A stretch of 57,481 bases of DNA from Flavobacteriaceae bacterium (GTDB lineage Bacteria > Bacteroidota > Bacteroidia > Flavobacteriales > Flavobacteriaceae): assembly GCA_017856235.1 (NCBI GenBank), contig JAFMFH010000004.1, forward strand, positions 1 to 57,481, in the 5' to 3' direction. The notes under the pieces are model-generated. The model saw only the letters and a program-made list of their open reading frames with translations, had not been told where the DNA came from and made no database searches. The position numbers were made by a program, and so were the translations under genes. This document shows, one piece after another, positions 1-6,804 of this stretch (position 1 is its first letter; each line of letters starts with the position of its first letter).

Positions 1-62
1 GACTCGAACCCACGACCTGCTGATTACAAATCAGCTGCTCTAGCCAGCTGAGCTATATCGGC
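1..62 (-). tRNA. tRNA-Thr (anticodon TGT), 3' end cut by the window edge
   Basis: Read on the minus strand from position 62, the sequence folds as a tRNA. It has a 7-nt 5' acceptor strand GCCGATA, a D arm GCTC...GAGC, an anticodon stem GCTGA/TCAGC closing the loop TTTGTAA (anticodon TGT, threonine), and the start of the T arm with GGTTCGA. The 3' acceptor strand lies outside the window. It is downstream of xerC on the same strand, 73 bases after that gene's stop. In flavobacteria a tRNA cluster leading to tuf usually sits here, which fits. Confidence 0.93.
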
Positions 63-135
63 TTATATTAAAACAGTTGCAAAATAAATGCTTTTTTTGC
101 CTACAACAAAGTAAAAAGAAATAATTTTTAAAATA

Positions 136-1023
136 TTATTTAGCTCTAGGATGTGAATTTTGGAACACCTCTTTTATCCGCTCCATGCTAGTGTGACTAT
201 AGATTTGTGTAGCAGATAAACTTGCATGACCCAGGAGCTCTTTTACAGAATTAATATCTGCACCTTCATTGATTAAATGAGTTGCAAAACTATGCCTTAG
301 AACATGAGGAGCTTTTTTAACTTTAGGTGAAACAAGATTGAAATATTCGTTTACTGTCCTATAAACAAATTTCTCTGATAGTTGCTTTCCATCCTTTGAT
401 ATAAAAAGAAGATCAAGATCTAAGTTTTTAAAACTCTTGGATTTTAACTCCATATACTCATTAATTGATTGATTTAGCTTAGGAAGAATAGGAATTATCC
501 TTTCTTTATTTCTTTTTCCTATTATTTTTAGGGTAGATGATTCAAGGTTAACATTAGATGATTTTAGCGAAATAAGCTCAATTCTTCTTACACCGGTAAA
601 ATAAAAGAATAAAATTATTGTCTTTTTAAGAGTTCCACTGTAATCTTTATTAAAATAATTACTATCAAGTAAACTATTTATTTCTTCTTTTGAGAATGGC
701 ACCTGAATCTTTTTTGATTGTTTAAGAGGGGAATGAGCAACCAAAGGCGAAGACTTAATAGTATCTGTTTTTATTAGAAATTTAAAGAATGATTTTAAAC
801 TAGACACCTTTCTGTTTATTGAACGATTAGATATATTATCATTTACCATTTTAACAATCCAAAGTCTAATAACTTTATAATCGATGTTTTCAATTTTAGT
901 GTTATTACCTGATTGAATTAAGAAGTCATTGAAATTATTCAAGTCAGTATTGTAAGCATTAATTGTATGGATTGAGTAGTTTTTTTCTACTCTAAGGTAT
1001 TCAACAAACTTTTTAATAAGCAT
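136..1023 (-). CDS. xerC: Tyrosine recombinase of the XerC/XerD family
   Basis: A 295-residue site-specific recombinase, the usual length for Xer proteins that resolve chromosome dimers at dif. The N-terminal SAM-like core-binding domain spans about residues 1-90 and the catalytic domain about 105-290. The full catalytic set is visible: R146 in the TGVR motif, a beta-hairpin lysine near K170-K173, H240 and R243 in the HVLRH motif, H266 in LLGHAS, and the nucleophile Y275 in QIYSH. The gene follows rpsU by 42 bases and precedes tRNA-Thr, the standard flavobacterial position. That argues for a housekeeping Xer protein and not a mobile-element integrase. Whether it is the XerC or XerD partner cannot be decided here. 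Confidence 0.9.
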   Translation of the reverse strand: MLIKKFVEYLRVEKNYSIHTINAYNTDLNNFNDFLIQSGNNTKIENIDYKVIRLWIVKMVNDNISNRSINRKVSSLKSFFKFLIKTDTIKSSPLVAHSPLKQSKKIQVPFSKEEINSLLDSNYFNKDYSGTLKKTIILFFYFTGVRRIELISLKSSNVNLESSTLKIIGKRNKERIIPILPKLNQSINEYMELKSKSFKNLDLDLLFISKDGKQLSEKFVYRTVNEYFNLVSPKVKKAPHVLRHSFATHLINEGADINSVKELLGHASLSATQIYSHTSMERIKEVFQNSHPRAK

Positions 1024-1065
1024 TATACATCTAAATTACGATGTGTAAATAAAATATTAAAAAAT

Positions 1066-1260
1066 TTAGAGATTTTCTTGATCTTTAAGTTTTTGTATAT
1101 GACGAGCTTTGAGAATTTTGCTTCTATGCTCAACTGATGGCTTAACAAATTGCTTTCTATCTCTAAGAGATCTCATAACACCTGTTTTATCAAACTTACG
1201 TTTGAATCTCTTTAGAGCTTTATCAATGTTTTCGCCGTCTTTAATAGGTATAATTAACAT
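1066..1260 (-). CDS. rpsU: 30S ribosomal protein bS21
   Basis: A 64-residue basic protein of normal length for bS21, beginning MLIIPIKDGENIDKAL, the typical Bacteroidota start. It sits on the 30S platform. In Bacteroidota, bS21 together with bS18 and bS6 covers the anti-Shine-Dalgarno tail of 16S rRNA. Two things are unusual. Residue 54 is His (KARHIQ), whereas I recall Tyr in Flavobacterium johnsoniae. The 30 bases before the ATG hold no GGAGG-like purine run, although a strong Shine-Dalgarno before rpsU is reported for many Flavobacteriia. It is likely cotranscribed with xerC. Confidence 0.96.
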   Translation of the reverse strand: MLIIPIKDGENIDKALKRFKRKFDKTGVMRSLRDRKQFVKPSVEHRSKILKARHIQKLKDQENL

Positions 1261-1279
1261 ATAAGATTAATTTCGGAGG

Positions 1280-1287
1280 CAAATATA
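1280..1287 (-). promoter_or_regulatory. Predicted -7 promoter box before rpsU
   Basis: On the minus strand this reads TATATTTG, an exact match to the Bacteroidota -7 consensus TAnnTTTG. It lies 19 bases before the rpsU ATG. I do not see a good TTTG -33 partner at the usual distance. Immediately after the box the sequence is CCTCCG. If transcription starts about 5 bases after the box, most of CCTCC is not in the mRNA and the leader is about 15 bases. Confidence 0.45.
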
Positions 1288-1310
1288 ACTAATTGTATTA
1301 AATAAGCTTA

Positions 1311-2807
1311 TTAATTTTTACCATTTATTGCTTCAACATACCTAGTAAGCTCCTCTTTAACTTTTGGAAATAGTATAAAAAGCCCTATCATATTTGGAAA
1401 AACCAGAGCAAGAATCATAGCATCAGAAAAAGCCCATACAGATGACATATCTCCTGCCGCACCAATTACAATAAATACAAGGAATAATATTTTATAAGTA
1501 AGATCTGATATTTTTCCTTTACCAAAAACATACATCCAGGACTGTAAACCATAGTATGACCATGATATCATAGTTGATAACGCAAAAAGAACTACTGCAA
1601 TTGCAAGAAAGGGACCAGAAAAAGAAATATATTCAGCAAATGCAGCTGAAGTTAGACCAGCTCCCTCAAGCTCTTGTCCTCTTACCATTACAGCTGATGA
1701 TCCTTCAACTAGGTTTCCGTATGTAAATACGCTGTTATCACCATTAAAGATAATTATTACCAGAGCAGTCATGGTACAAATAACAACAGTATCAATAAAT
1801 GGTTCAAGAAGTGCAACTAACCCCTCAGAAGCAGGATAACTTGTAATAACAGCTGAGTGAGCTATTGATGCAGATCCAGCTCCAGCCTCATTTGAAAAAG
1901 CACCTCTTCTAAATCCTTGTACTAGAACGCCTATAAAACCACCAACAGCTGCCGTAGGTGCAAAAGCTTGATTAACAATCATAGCAAAGGCATCATCTAC
2001 AAATGATAGATTTGTAAAAATAATATATAAACATGCTATTACATACATACCTGCCATAAATGGAACTATTTTTTCAGTAACTGAAGCAATTCTTTTGATA
2101 CCTCCAATAATTATAATTCCAACGACAATCATCATTATAATTCCAACAATTGTTCTAGCTGATCCTCCACTTAAACCAAACAAGCTTACCATTTGAAGTG
2201 CAGCTTGATTAGACTGAGCGGCATTTCCACCTCCAAATGATGCACCAATACATAGAATAGCAAAAATTACTGCAAGGATTTTACCTAACTTATCAAAGCC
2301 ACGTTCTTTTAAACCTTTCGAAAGATAATACATTGGCCCACCGTAAACAGTTCCATCTGAACCAACATCTCTATATTTTACACCAAGTGTACATTCAACG
2401 AACTTTGATGACATGCCAAGTAATCCACACAAAATCATCCAGAATGTAGCTCCGGGTCCTCCAATAGCAATCGCCATAGCAACACCTGCAATATTTCCAT
2501 TACCAACAGTTCCTGAAACGGCTGTTGCTAATGCTTGAAAATGACTTACCTCACCGCTATCTTTTCTCTTCTTATCAAGGACGTCATATTTACCCATTAC
2601 AGTTCTCAAAGACAATCCAAAACCTCTAATATTAATGAATCCAAAATATAATGTAAAGAATGCTGCACCACCTACTAGTAAAAAAATGATTGTTGGAATG
2701 CCTGTTCCAAAAAACTCATGAAGAATTAATCCCTCCCAAAAGTTTGAAATCGGCTGAAAAGCTTCATTTATTCTTTCATCAATCCCTAATTTTTCTTGTG
2801 TAACCAT
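1311..2807 (-). CDS. Sodium:alanine symporter family (AgcS) amino-acid carrier
   Basis: A 498-residue inner-membrane protein with about ten or more hydrophobic segments. It carries the AgcS family signature around residues 115-135 (GGPGATFWMILCGLLG) and a conserved GAFSNEAGAGSASIAH stretch near residue 310, both diagnostic of Na+-coupled alanine/glycine carriers. The usual role is import of alanine or glycine with sodium. The exact substrate cannot be read from the sequence. It is a single-gene unit with its own predicted promoter and a palindrome in the leader. Full length for the family, no sign of decay. Confidence 0.9.
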   Translation of the reverse strand: MVTQEKLGIDERINEAFQPISNFWEGLILHEFFGTGIPTIIFLLVGGAAFFTLYFGFINIRGFGLSLRTVMGKYDVLDKKRKDSGEVSHFQALATAVSGTVGNGNIAGVAMAIAIGGPGATFWMILCGLLGMSSKFVECTLGVKYRDVGSDGTVYGGPMYYLSKGLKERGFDKLGKILAVIFAILCIGASFGGGNAAQSNQAALQMVSLFGLSGGSARTIVGIIMMIVVGIIIIGGIKRIASVTEKIVPFMAGMYVIACLYIIFTNLSFVDDAFAMIVNQAFAPTAAVGGFIGVLVQGFRRGAFSNEAGAGSASIAHSAVITSYPASEGLVALLEPFIDTVVICTMTALVIIIFNGDNSVFTYGNLVEGSSAVMVRGQELEGAGLTSAAFAEYISFSGPFLAIAVVLFALSTMISWSYYGLQSWMYVFGKGKISDLTYKILFLVFIVIGAAGDMSSVWAFSDAMILALVFPNMIGLFILFPKVKEELTRYVEAINGKN

Positions 2808-2843
2808 AATTATTAATGTATTGTATTTCTAAATGATTTAATG

Positions 2844-2857
2844 CCAAATTAATTTGG
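2844..2857. promoter_or_regulatory. Perfect 14-bp palindrome in the symporter leader (operator candidate)
   Basis: The sequence CCAAATTAATTTGG is a perfect inverted repeat with no spacer. It lies just downstream of the predicted transcription start of the symporter gene and 37 bases before its ATG. That position fits a transcription-factor operator acting as a roadblock. No candidate regulator gene is adjacent. AT-rich DNA gives short palindromes by chance, but the GG/CC ends make this one more notable. Confidence 0.35.
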
Positions 2858-2865
2858 ATGAGCTC

Positions 2866-2897
2866 CAAATATAAAATAAATAGTATGAGATTAGAAA
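2866..2897 (-). promoter_or_regulatory. Predicted promoter of the alanine symporter gene
   Basis: On the minus strand a TATATTTG box (2866-2873) matches the Bacteroidota -7 consensus TAnnTTTG exactly. A TTTC (2894-2897) lies 20 bases upstream as a 3-of-4 match to the -33 element. The predicted start is near 2861, giving a leader of about 55 bases. Confidence 0.45.
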
Positions 2898-2927
2898 AAT
2901 TATTATATAAATTCTGAAATAACTTTT

Positions 2928-3242
2928 TTAAGAGTTATTTTTTTCACCTGTCCACTCAGATATTCCACCTAATAAGTTAAATAAATTTTCGTATCCAAAT
3001 GTTTTCATTATTTGACATGCCTGTACACTTCTTACACCAGAATGGCAATAAACATAATAATTTAAAGATTTATCCATTTTTTTAAGACCATCAATAAATA
3101 ATTGAGGATTTCTAATGCTCAAAAGTTTAGCAGTGGGGATATGTGATTCTTCAAATTCTTCCTCAGATCTTACATCAAGTAAACATCCTTTCTCATCATT
3201 TTTTAGCTTATCAATAAGTTGTTGTGAATTTAAATCAATCAT
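2928..3242 (-). CDS. Single-domain rhodanese-like sulfurtransferase
   Basis: A 104-residue protein consisting of one rhodanese domain. The catalytic loop is YCHSGVR with C66 as the persulfide-forming cysteine. The upstream LLDVRSEEEFEESHIP segment (residues 21-36) is the CH2A-type conserved region of the fold. There is no signal peptide, so it is cytoplasmic. Single-domain rhodaneses carry or donate sulfane sulfur, but the physiological partner is unknown here. It is transcribed alone, upstream of and in the same direction as the symporter gene, with 120 bases between. Confidence 0.88.
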   Translation of the reverse strand: MIDLNSQQLIDKLKNDEKGCLLDVRSEEEFEESHIPTAKLLSIRNPQLFIDGLKKMDKSLNYYVYCHSGVRSVQACQIMKTFGYENLFNLLGGISEWTGEKNNS

Positions 3243-3349
3243 ATTTTTTACTTAAAAATAAGTAAATACAATAGTATATTAAAAAAACTTAATGATTAGT
3301 TTTTTTTTATTCAATACTATTTATGTATTTTGGATAAAATATTTTACAT

Positions 3350-3523
3350 ATGAAATTTATTCAAAAATCTGATTTATTTTTAATAGGTGCAGCATTTGTT
3401 TCTTTTGTTTTGTCTGTATCATTATGGTTTTATGGCTATAAAGACGAAGGTTTATTTGTTGGACTTTGGGTTCCATCAATTCTTTCTTTTGGATGTTATT
3501 TTAAACAAATGTTGAATAAATAA
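3350..3523 (+). CDS. Small two-helix membrane protein, function unknown
   Basis: A 57-codon frame with ATG at 3350 and TAA at 3521-3523. The product has two hydrophobic stretches, about residues 8-28 and 36-50, separated by a short loop GYKDEG. It has no recognisable catalytic motif. Its stop codon directly abuts the ATG of the next small membrane gene, suggesting coupled translation. It resembles small uncharacterised membrane proteins that I associate with flavobacteria, but I cannot name a family. Confidence 0.55.
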   Translation: MKFIQKSDLFLIGAAFVSFVLSVSLWFYGYKDEGLFVGLWVPSILSFGCYFKQMLNK

Positions 3524-3751
3524 ATGGGGGATACATTCATTTTTATCATGGGACTAGTATGTACTGGCGCAGTTGTTGCAGCTACATTTTTATCTATAAA
3601 TGAGCTTAAGGATGTCAATGAACCTCAGCTTCAATCAGTTGATATGGCTGAAGGTGCAAGAAAACATTTAAAGCTTATATCAACAGCTATATTAATTATT
3701 ATTGGGTTTGTTTCTTTAGGATTATTTTGTTTTTATTTTATATTTGCCTAA
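3524..3751 (+). CDS. Small membrane protein, function unknown
   Basis: A 75-residue protein with hydrophobic segments at about residues 4-24 and 50-74 and a hydrophilic stretch between (ELKDVNEPQLQSVDMAEGARKH region). No family recognised. It begins directly after the stop of the upstream 57-codon gene and its own TAA ends one base before the ATG of the trp leader peptide, so three reading frames follow one another with zero spacing. Transcripts from an upstream promoter would therefore run into the trp attenuator. Any functional tie to tryptophan is only inferred from position. Confidence 0.6.
   Translation: MGDTFIFIMGLVCTGAVVAATFLSINELKDVNEPQLQSVDMAEGARKHLKLISTAILIIIGFVSLGLFCFYFIFA
3715..3746 (+). 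promoter_or_regulatory. Predicted trp operon promoter
   Basis: A TATATTTG box at 3739-3746 matches the Bacteroidota -7 consensus TAnnTTTG exactly. A TTTA at 3715-3718 lies 20 bases upstream as a 3-of-4 match to the TTTG -33 element. Both lie inside the 3' end of the upstream small membrane gene. The expected start, about 5 bases after the box, falls at or beside the leader-peptide ATG (3752), so the leader mRNA may be leaderless or nearly so. Confidence 0.4.
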
Positions 3752-3796
3752 ATGATTAAAGTTAACACATACTGGTGGTGGATACATGAACTTTAG
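3752..3796 (+). CDS. trpL: trp operon leader peptide with three tandem Trp codons
   Basis: A 14-codon frame encoding MIKVNTYWWWIHEL and ending at TAG 3794-3796. Three consecutive TGG codons (3773-3781) in a 14-residue peptide of an AT-rich genome are very unlikely by chance. The frame lies 58 bases before trpE and is followed by an intrinsic terminator, the arrangement of ribosome-mediated attenuators. A ribosome stalled at the Trp codons would mask 3785-3790 and prevent that segment from pairing with 3799-3804. No Shine-Dalgarno is visible, as expected in Bacteroidota. Confidence 0.88.
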   Translation: MIKVNTYWWWIHEL

Positions 3797-3851
3797 AATT
3801 CGTGAATAAAACTATTATATTATAGCTTGTCTCACGACAGGCTTTTTTTTT
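3785..3851 (+). terminator. trp attenuator: pause hairpin, antiterminator and intrinsic terminator
   Basis: Three mutually exclusive pairings are visible. (1) CATGAA 3785-3790 with TTCGTG 3799-3804, loop of 8. (2) TCGTGA 3800-3805 with TCACGA 3832-3837, the antiterminator. (3) The terminator AGCTTGTC 3824-3831 with GACAGGCT 3836-3843, loop TCAC, one G-T pair, followed by nine T (3843-3851). Pairing 2 uses the terminator loop and two stem bases, so it blocks pairing 3. When Trp is short, a ribosome stalled at 3773-3781 disrupts pairing 1 and frees segment 3800-3805 for antitermination. The U-tract ends four bases before the trpE ATG. Confidence 0.85.
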
Positions 3852-3854
3852 GCT

Positions 3855-5252
3855 ATGAAAATAAAAATTAACACATATCACAAAAAAATTTTTGCAGATA
3901 CAATTACTCCTGTAGAAGTATACCTAAAAATTCGAGATATCTTTCCTAATAGCCTTCTTCTTGAAAACAGTGATTATATGCTAGCAAATAATAATTACTC
4001 ATACATATGCTTTAACCAGATTGGTCATATTAAAATAAAAGATTATGAAGTTGAATGTAAATTCCCTGGAGGGGATTATGAGTTTAAAAAACTAATAAAG
4101 GGCGAAAAAGTTTCAAGTTTAATTCATAATTACATAGAAAAATTTGAGATAGACAATTCAAAATTTAAATTTCTTAATAATGGAATGTTTGGCTTTATGA
4201 GTCATGAATCAATTAAATATTTTGATAGTGTAGAAATAGAAAACAAAAAAGATTTTGATATACCTGACATTTATTATGGGCTATATCAAAATATTATAGC
4301 TATAAGTCAATATAACCATGAAGCTCATCTTTTTTGTAATTCAGTTGATAAGCCATCAAATATTGATACTATTGAAGGTATATTAAATAACAAAAGTTTC
4401 TCAGTATTTAATTTTAAAAAAATTGGTAAATCGGAATCTGAAATTACTGATGAGGAATATATCGAGTACGTCAATAAGGCAAAAGACCATTGTAAAAGAG
4501 GTGACGTCTTTCAACTTGTTTTATCAAGAAGGTATACTCAAAAGTTTAAGGGTGATGAATTCAACGTATACAGAGCTTTAAGATCTATAAATCCTTCTCC
4601 ATATTTATTCTTTTTTGATTATGGTGATTATAAGATTTTTGGAAGCTCACCTGAGGCCCAAATAGTAATTAACAACAGAAAGGCAGAAATACATCCAATC
4701 GCAGGAACATTCAAAAGGACTGGAGATGATGAAAAAGATCAAATCACTGCAAAGGAGTTAGCAAAAGATCCAAAAGAAAATTCCGAACACATAATGCTTG
4801 TAGATCTTGCAAGAAATGATCTTAGTAGAAGTGGGAATAATGTTAAAGTTGAAAAAAATAGAGAGATTCAGTTTTATTCACATGTAATCCATTTAGTGTC
4901 AAAGGTAACTGCAGAATTAAAAGAAGGTATAAAGTCTTATCAGGTTGTAGAAGATACTTTCCCAGCTGGAACACTTTCTGGTGCACCAAAACATAAAGCA
5001 TTAGAACTAATTGAAAAATATGAAAAAGTTAATAGGAACTTCTACGGTGGGGCTATTGGCTTTATTGATTTTAGTGGAAACTTTAATCATGCAATTATTA
5101 TTAGATCATTCTTTAGTAAAAACAATATTTTAAATTATCAAGCTGGTGCAGGAATAGTTATTGATTCAGATCCAGAAAAAGAATTAGAAGAAGTTCAAAA
5201 TAAATTAGGAGCGTTAGATAAAGCTTTAATTGAAGCTGAGTTGATAAAATGA
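3855..5252 (+). CDS. trpE: Anthranilate synthase component I
   Basis: Converts chorismate to anthranilate using ammonia supplied by TrpG, the committed step to tryptophan. At 465 residues it has the usual N-terminal lobe and the C-terminal chorismate-binding domain (about 195-460). Visible conserved blocks are FQLVLSRR, SSPEAQ, HPIAGTFKRTG, LVDLARNDL and AGAGIV. The Trp-binding segment near residue 36 reads LLLENSD. By my alignment the Asn falls where enterobacterial enzymes have the feedback-relevant Ser of LLES. It is the first structural gene after the attenuator and overlaps trpG by 4 bases (ATGA). Confidence 0.96.
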   Translation: MKIKINTYHKKIFADTITPVEVYLKIRDIFPNSLLLENSDYMLANNNYSYICFNQIGHIKIKDYEVECKFPGGDYEFKKLIKGEKVSSLIHNYIEKFEIDNSKFKFLNNGMFGFMSHESIKYFDSVEIENKKDFDIPDIYYGLYQNIIAISQYNHEAHLFCNSVDKPSNIDTIEGILNNKSFSVFNFKKIGKSESEITDEEYIEYVNKAKDHCKRGDVFQLVLSRRYTQKFKGDEFNVYRALRSINPSPYLFFFDYGDYKIFGSSPEAQIVINNRKAEIHPIAGTFKRTGDDEKDQITAKELAKDPKENSEHIMLVDLARNDLSRSGNNVKVEKNREIQFYSHVIHLVSKVTAELKEGIKSYQVVEDTFPAGTLSGAPKHKALELIEKYEKVNRNFYGGAIGFIDFSGNFNHAIIIRSFFSKNNILNYQAGAGIVIDSDPEKELEEVQNKLGALDKALIEAELIK

Positions 5253-5815
5253 AAAAAATTTTTTTAATAGATAATTATGATTCATTCACTTATAATCTTC
5301 TATTTTATTTAGAGGAATTAGGTTGTGAAGTAACAGTAAAAAGAAATGATTTATTCGAGGTTGAGGATATAAAAAATTTTGATGCAATCTTAATTTCACC
5401 TGGACCTGGAATACCATCAGAATCTGGAAAAACTTTAGAGGTTTTGAAGTATTATTCAAAAAGTAAAAATATTTTAGGTGTTTGTCTTGGACAGCAAGCA
5501 ATTGCAGAGGCATTTGGAGGAAAACTTAGAAATTTAGAGAGAGTTTATCATGGAATTGCAAGTAAAATCAACGTAGTAGAAGATGATATAATTTTTGACG
5601 GAATTAAGGGTAAAATTAAAGTTGGTAGATACCACTCTTGGATTGTTGACAAACCAATTCCTGAAAATTTAATTATAACATCTTTAGATAAAAATGGTGA
5701 AATAATGTCATTAAAACATAGAGAATATAATGTAAGAGGTGTTCAATTCCATCCTGAATCTGTTTTAACACCAAAGGGCAAAAAGATGATAAAAAATTGG
5801 GTAAAAAGTATATGA
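5249..5815 (+). CDS. trpG: Anthranilate synthase component II (glutamine amidotransferase)
   Basis: A class I glutamine amidotransferase of 188 residues that releases ammonia from glutamine for TrpE. The catalytic triad is visible: C79 in GVCLGQQ, H168 and E170 in QFHPES. The oxyanion-hole region SPGPGIP lies at about residues 50-56. It overlaps trpE by 4 bases and trpD by 4 bases. It may also serve aminodeoxychorismate synthase (PabA role), as in several bacteria with a single such subunit, but that is not tested here. Confidence 0.95.
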   Translation: MKKIFLIDNYDSFTYNLLFYLEELGCEVTVKRNDLFEVEDIKNFDAILISPGPGIPSESGKTLEVLKYYSKSKNILGVCLGQQAIAEAFGGKLRNLERVYHGIASKINVVEDDIIFDGIKGKIKVGRYHSWIVDKPIPENLIITSLDKNGEIMSLKHREYNVRGVQFHPESVLTPKGKKMIKNWVKSI

Positions 5816-6804
5816 AAGAAATTTTAAATAGACTTACAAATTATGAGACCTTAACTGAAAAGGAAGCTACTGATATTATTATTCAAATTTCAGAGGGCAA
5901 ACTAAATACAAGTGAAATATCTTCATTTCTGACAATCTTTATGATTAGAAATATAACTATTGAAGAATTAAGTGGATTTAGAAAAGCTCTAATTGACTTA
6001 TCATTAAAAATTGACCTTAATGAATTTGACACTATAGACCTATGTGGGACTGGAGGAGATGAAAAAGATACATTCAATATATCAACTTTAGCATCGTTTG
6101 TTACTGCTGGAAGTGGAGTAAAAGTTGCAAAACATGGAAATTATGGTGTTTCATCTAGTTGTGGATCCAGTAATGTACTGGAACATTTAGGTATCAATTT
6201 TACGAATGATTATGATAAAATTAAAAATGCTGTTGATAAAGCAAACATTTGTTTTCTTCATGCTCCATTATTTCATCCTGCAATGAAAAACGTAGCTCCA
6301 GTTAGAAAAGAACTAAGATTAAAAACATTTTTTAATATGCTAGGTCCAATGGTTAATCCATCAATGCCAAAAAAACAGATGGTTGGTGTATATAATTTAG
6401 AACTTGCAAGAATTTATAACTACCTCTATCAGAATACTAATATTGAATATAATATAATTCATGCATTAGATGGATATGATGAGATTTCTCTGACAGGAAA
6501 TACAAAAGTATATTCTAGATCAAATGAGTTTATATTACAATCTAAGGATTTTAATTTAGACGATATAGATGCAGATTTAATTAAAGGGGGGAAGGATGTC
6601 GAATCATCATCTAAGATTTTTATGAGTGTTCTTAATGGTAGTGGATCCAATGAACAAGAAAATGTTGTTTGTGCAAATGCTTCGATGGCTATTTCTCTGT
6701 CAAAAAATGTTTCAATAATTGAGGCTTTTGAAATTGCTAAGGAATCTATTAAGAGTAAGAGTGCATTAAGATGTTTTGAAAAACTTATTGAATTAATGAA
6801 ATGA
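5812..6804 (+). CDS. trpD: Anthranilate phosphoribosyltransferase
   Basis: Transfers phosphoribose from PRPP to anthranilate. The PRPP-binding loop GTGGDEKDTFNIST is present at about residues 78-91, with the KHGNYGVSSSCGSSN anthranilate/PRPP segment following. I place the start at ATG 5812, which overlaps the trpG stop as ATGA and gives 330 residues. An in-frame start at 5797 would add five residues and overlap trpG further. It overlaps trpC by 4 bases. Complete and normal in length. Confidence 0.95.
   Translation: MKEILNRLTNYETLTEKEATDIIIQISEGKLNTSEISSFLTIFMIRNITIEELSGFRKALIDLSLKIDLNEFDTIDLCGTGGDEKDTFNISTLASFVTAGSGVKVAKHGNYGVSSSCGSSNVLEHLGINFTNDYDKIKNAVDKANICFLHAPLFHPAMKNVAPVRKELRLKTFFNMLGPMVNPSMPKKQMVGVYNLELARIYNYLYQNTNIEYNIIHALDGYDEISLTGNTKVYSRSNEFILQSKDFNLDDIDADLIKGGKDVESSSKIFMSVLNGSGSNEQENVVCANASMAISLSKNVSIIEAFEIAKESIKSKSALRCFEKLIELMK

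Noticed and set aside
2918-2944. Hairpin AATAACT/AGTTATT followed by a T run near the rhodanese stop codon
   Set aside because: The T run follows the hairpin only on the plus strand, where no gene reads toward it. On the coding (minus) strand it is not followed by T, so it is not a terminator for the rhodanese.
5797-5811. Earlier start for trpD
   Set aside because: The ATG at 5812 overlaps the trpG stop as ATGA, the pattern used elsewhere in this operon, and gives the normal trpD N-terminus.
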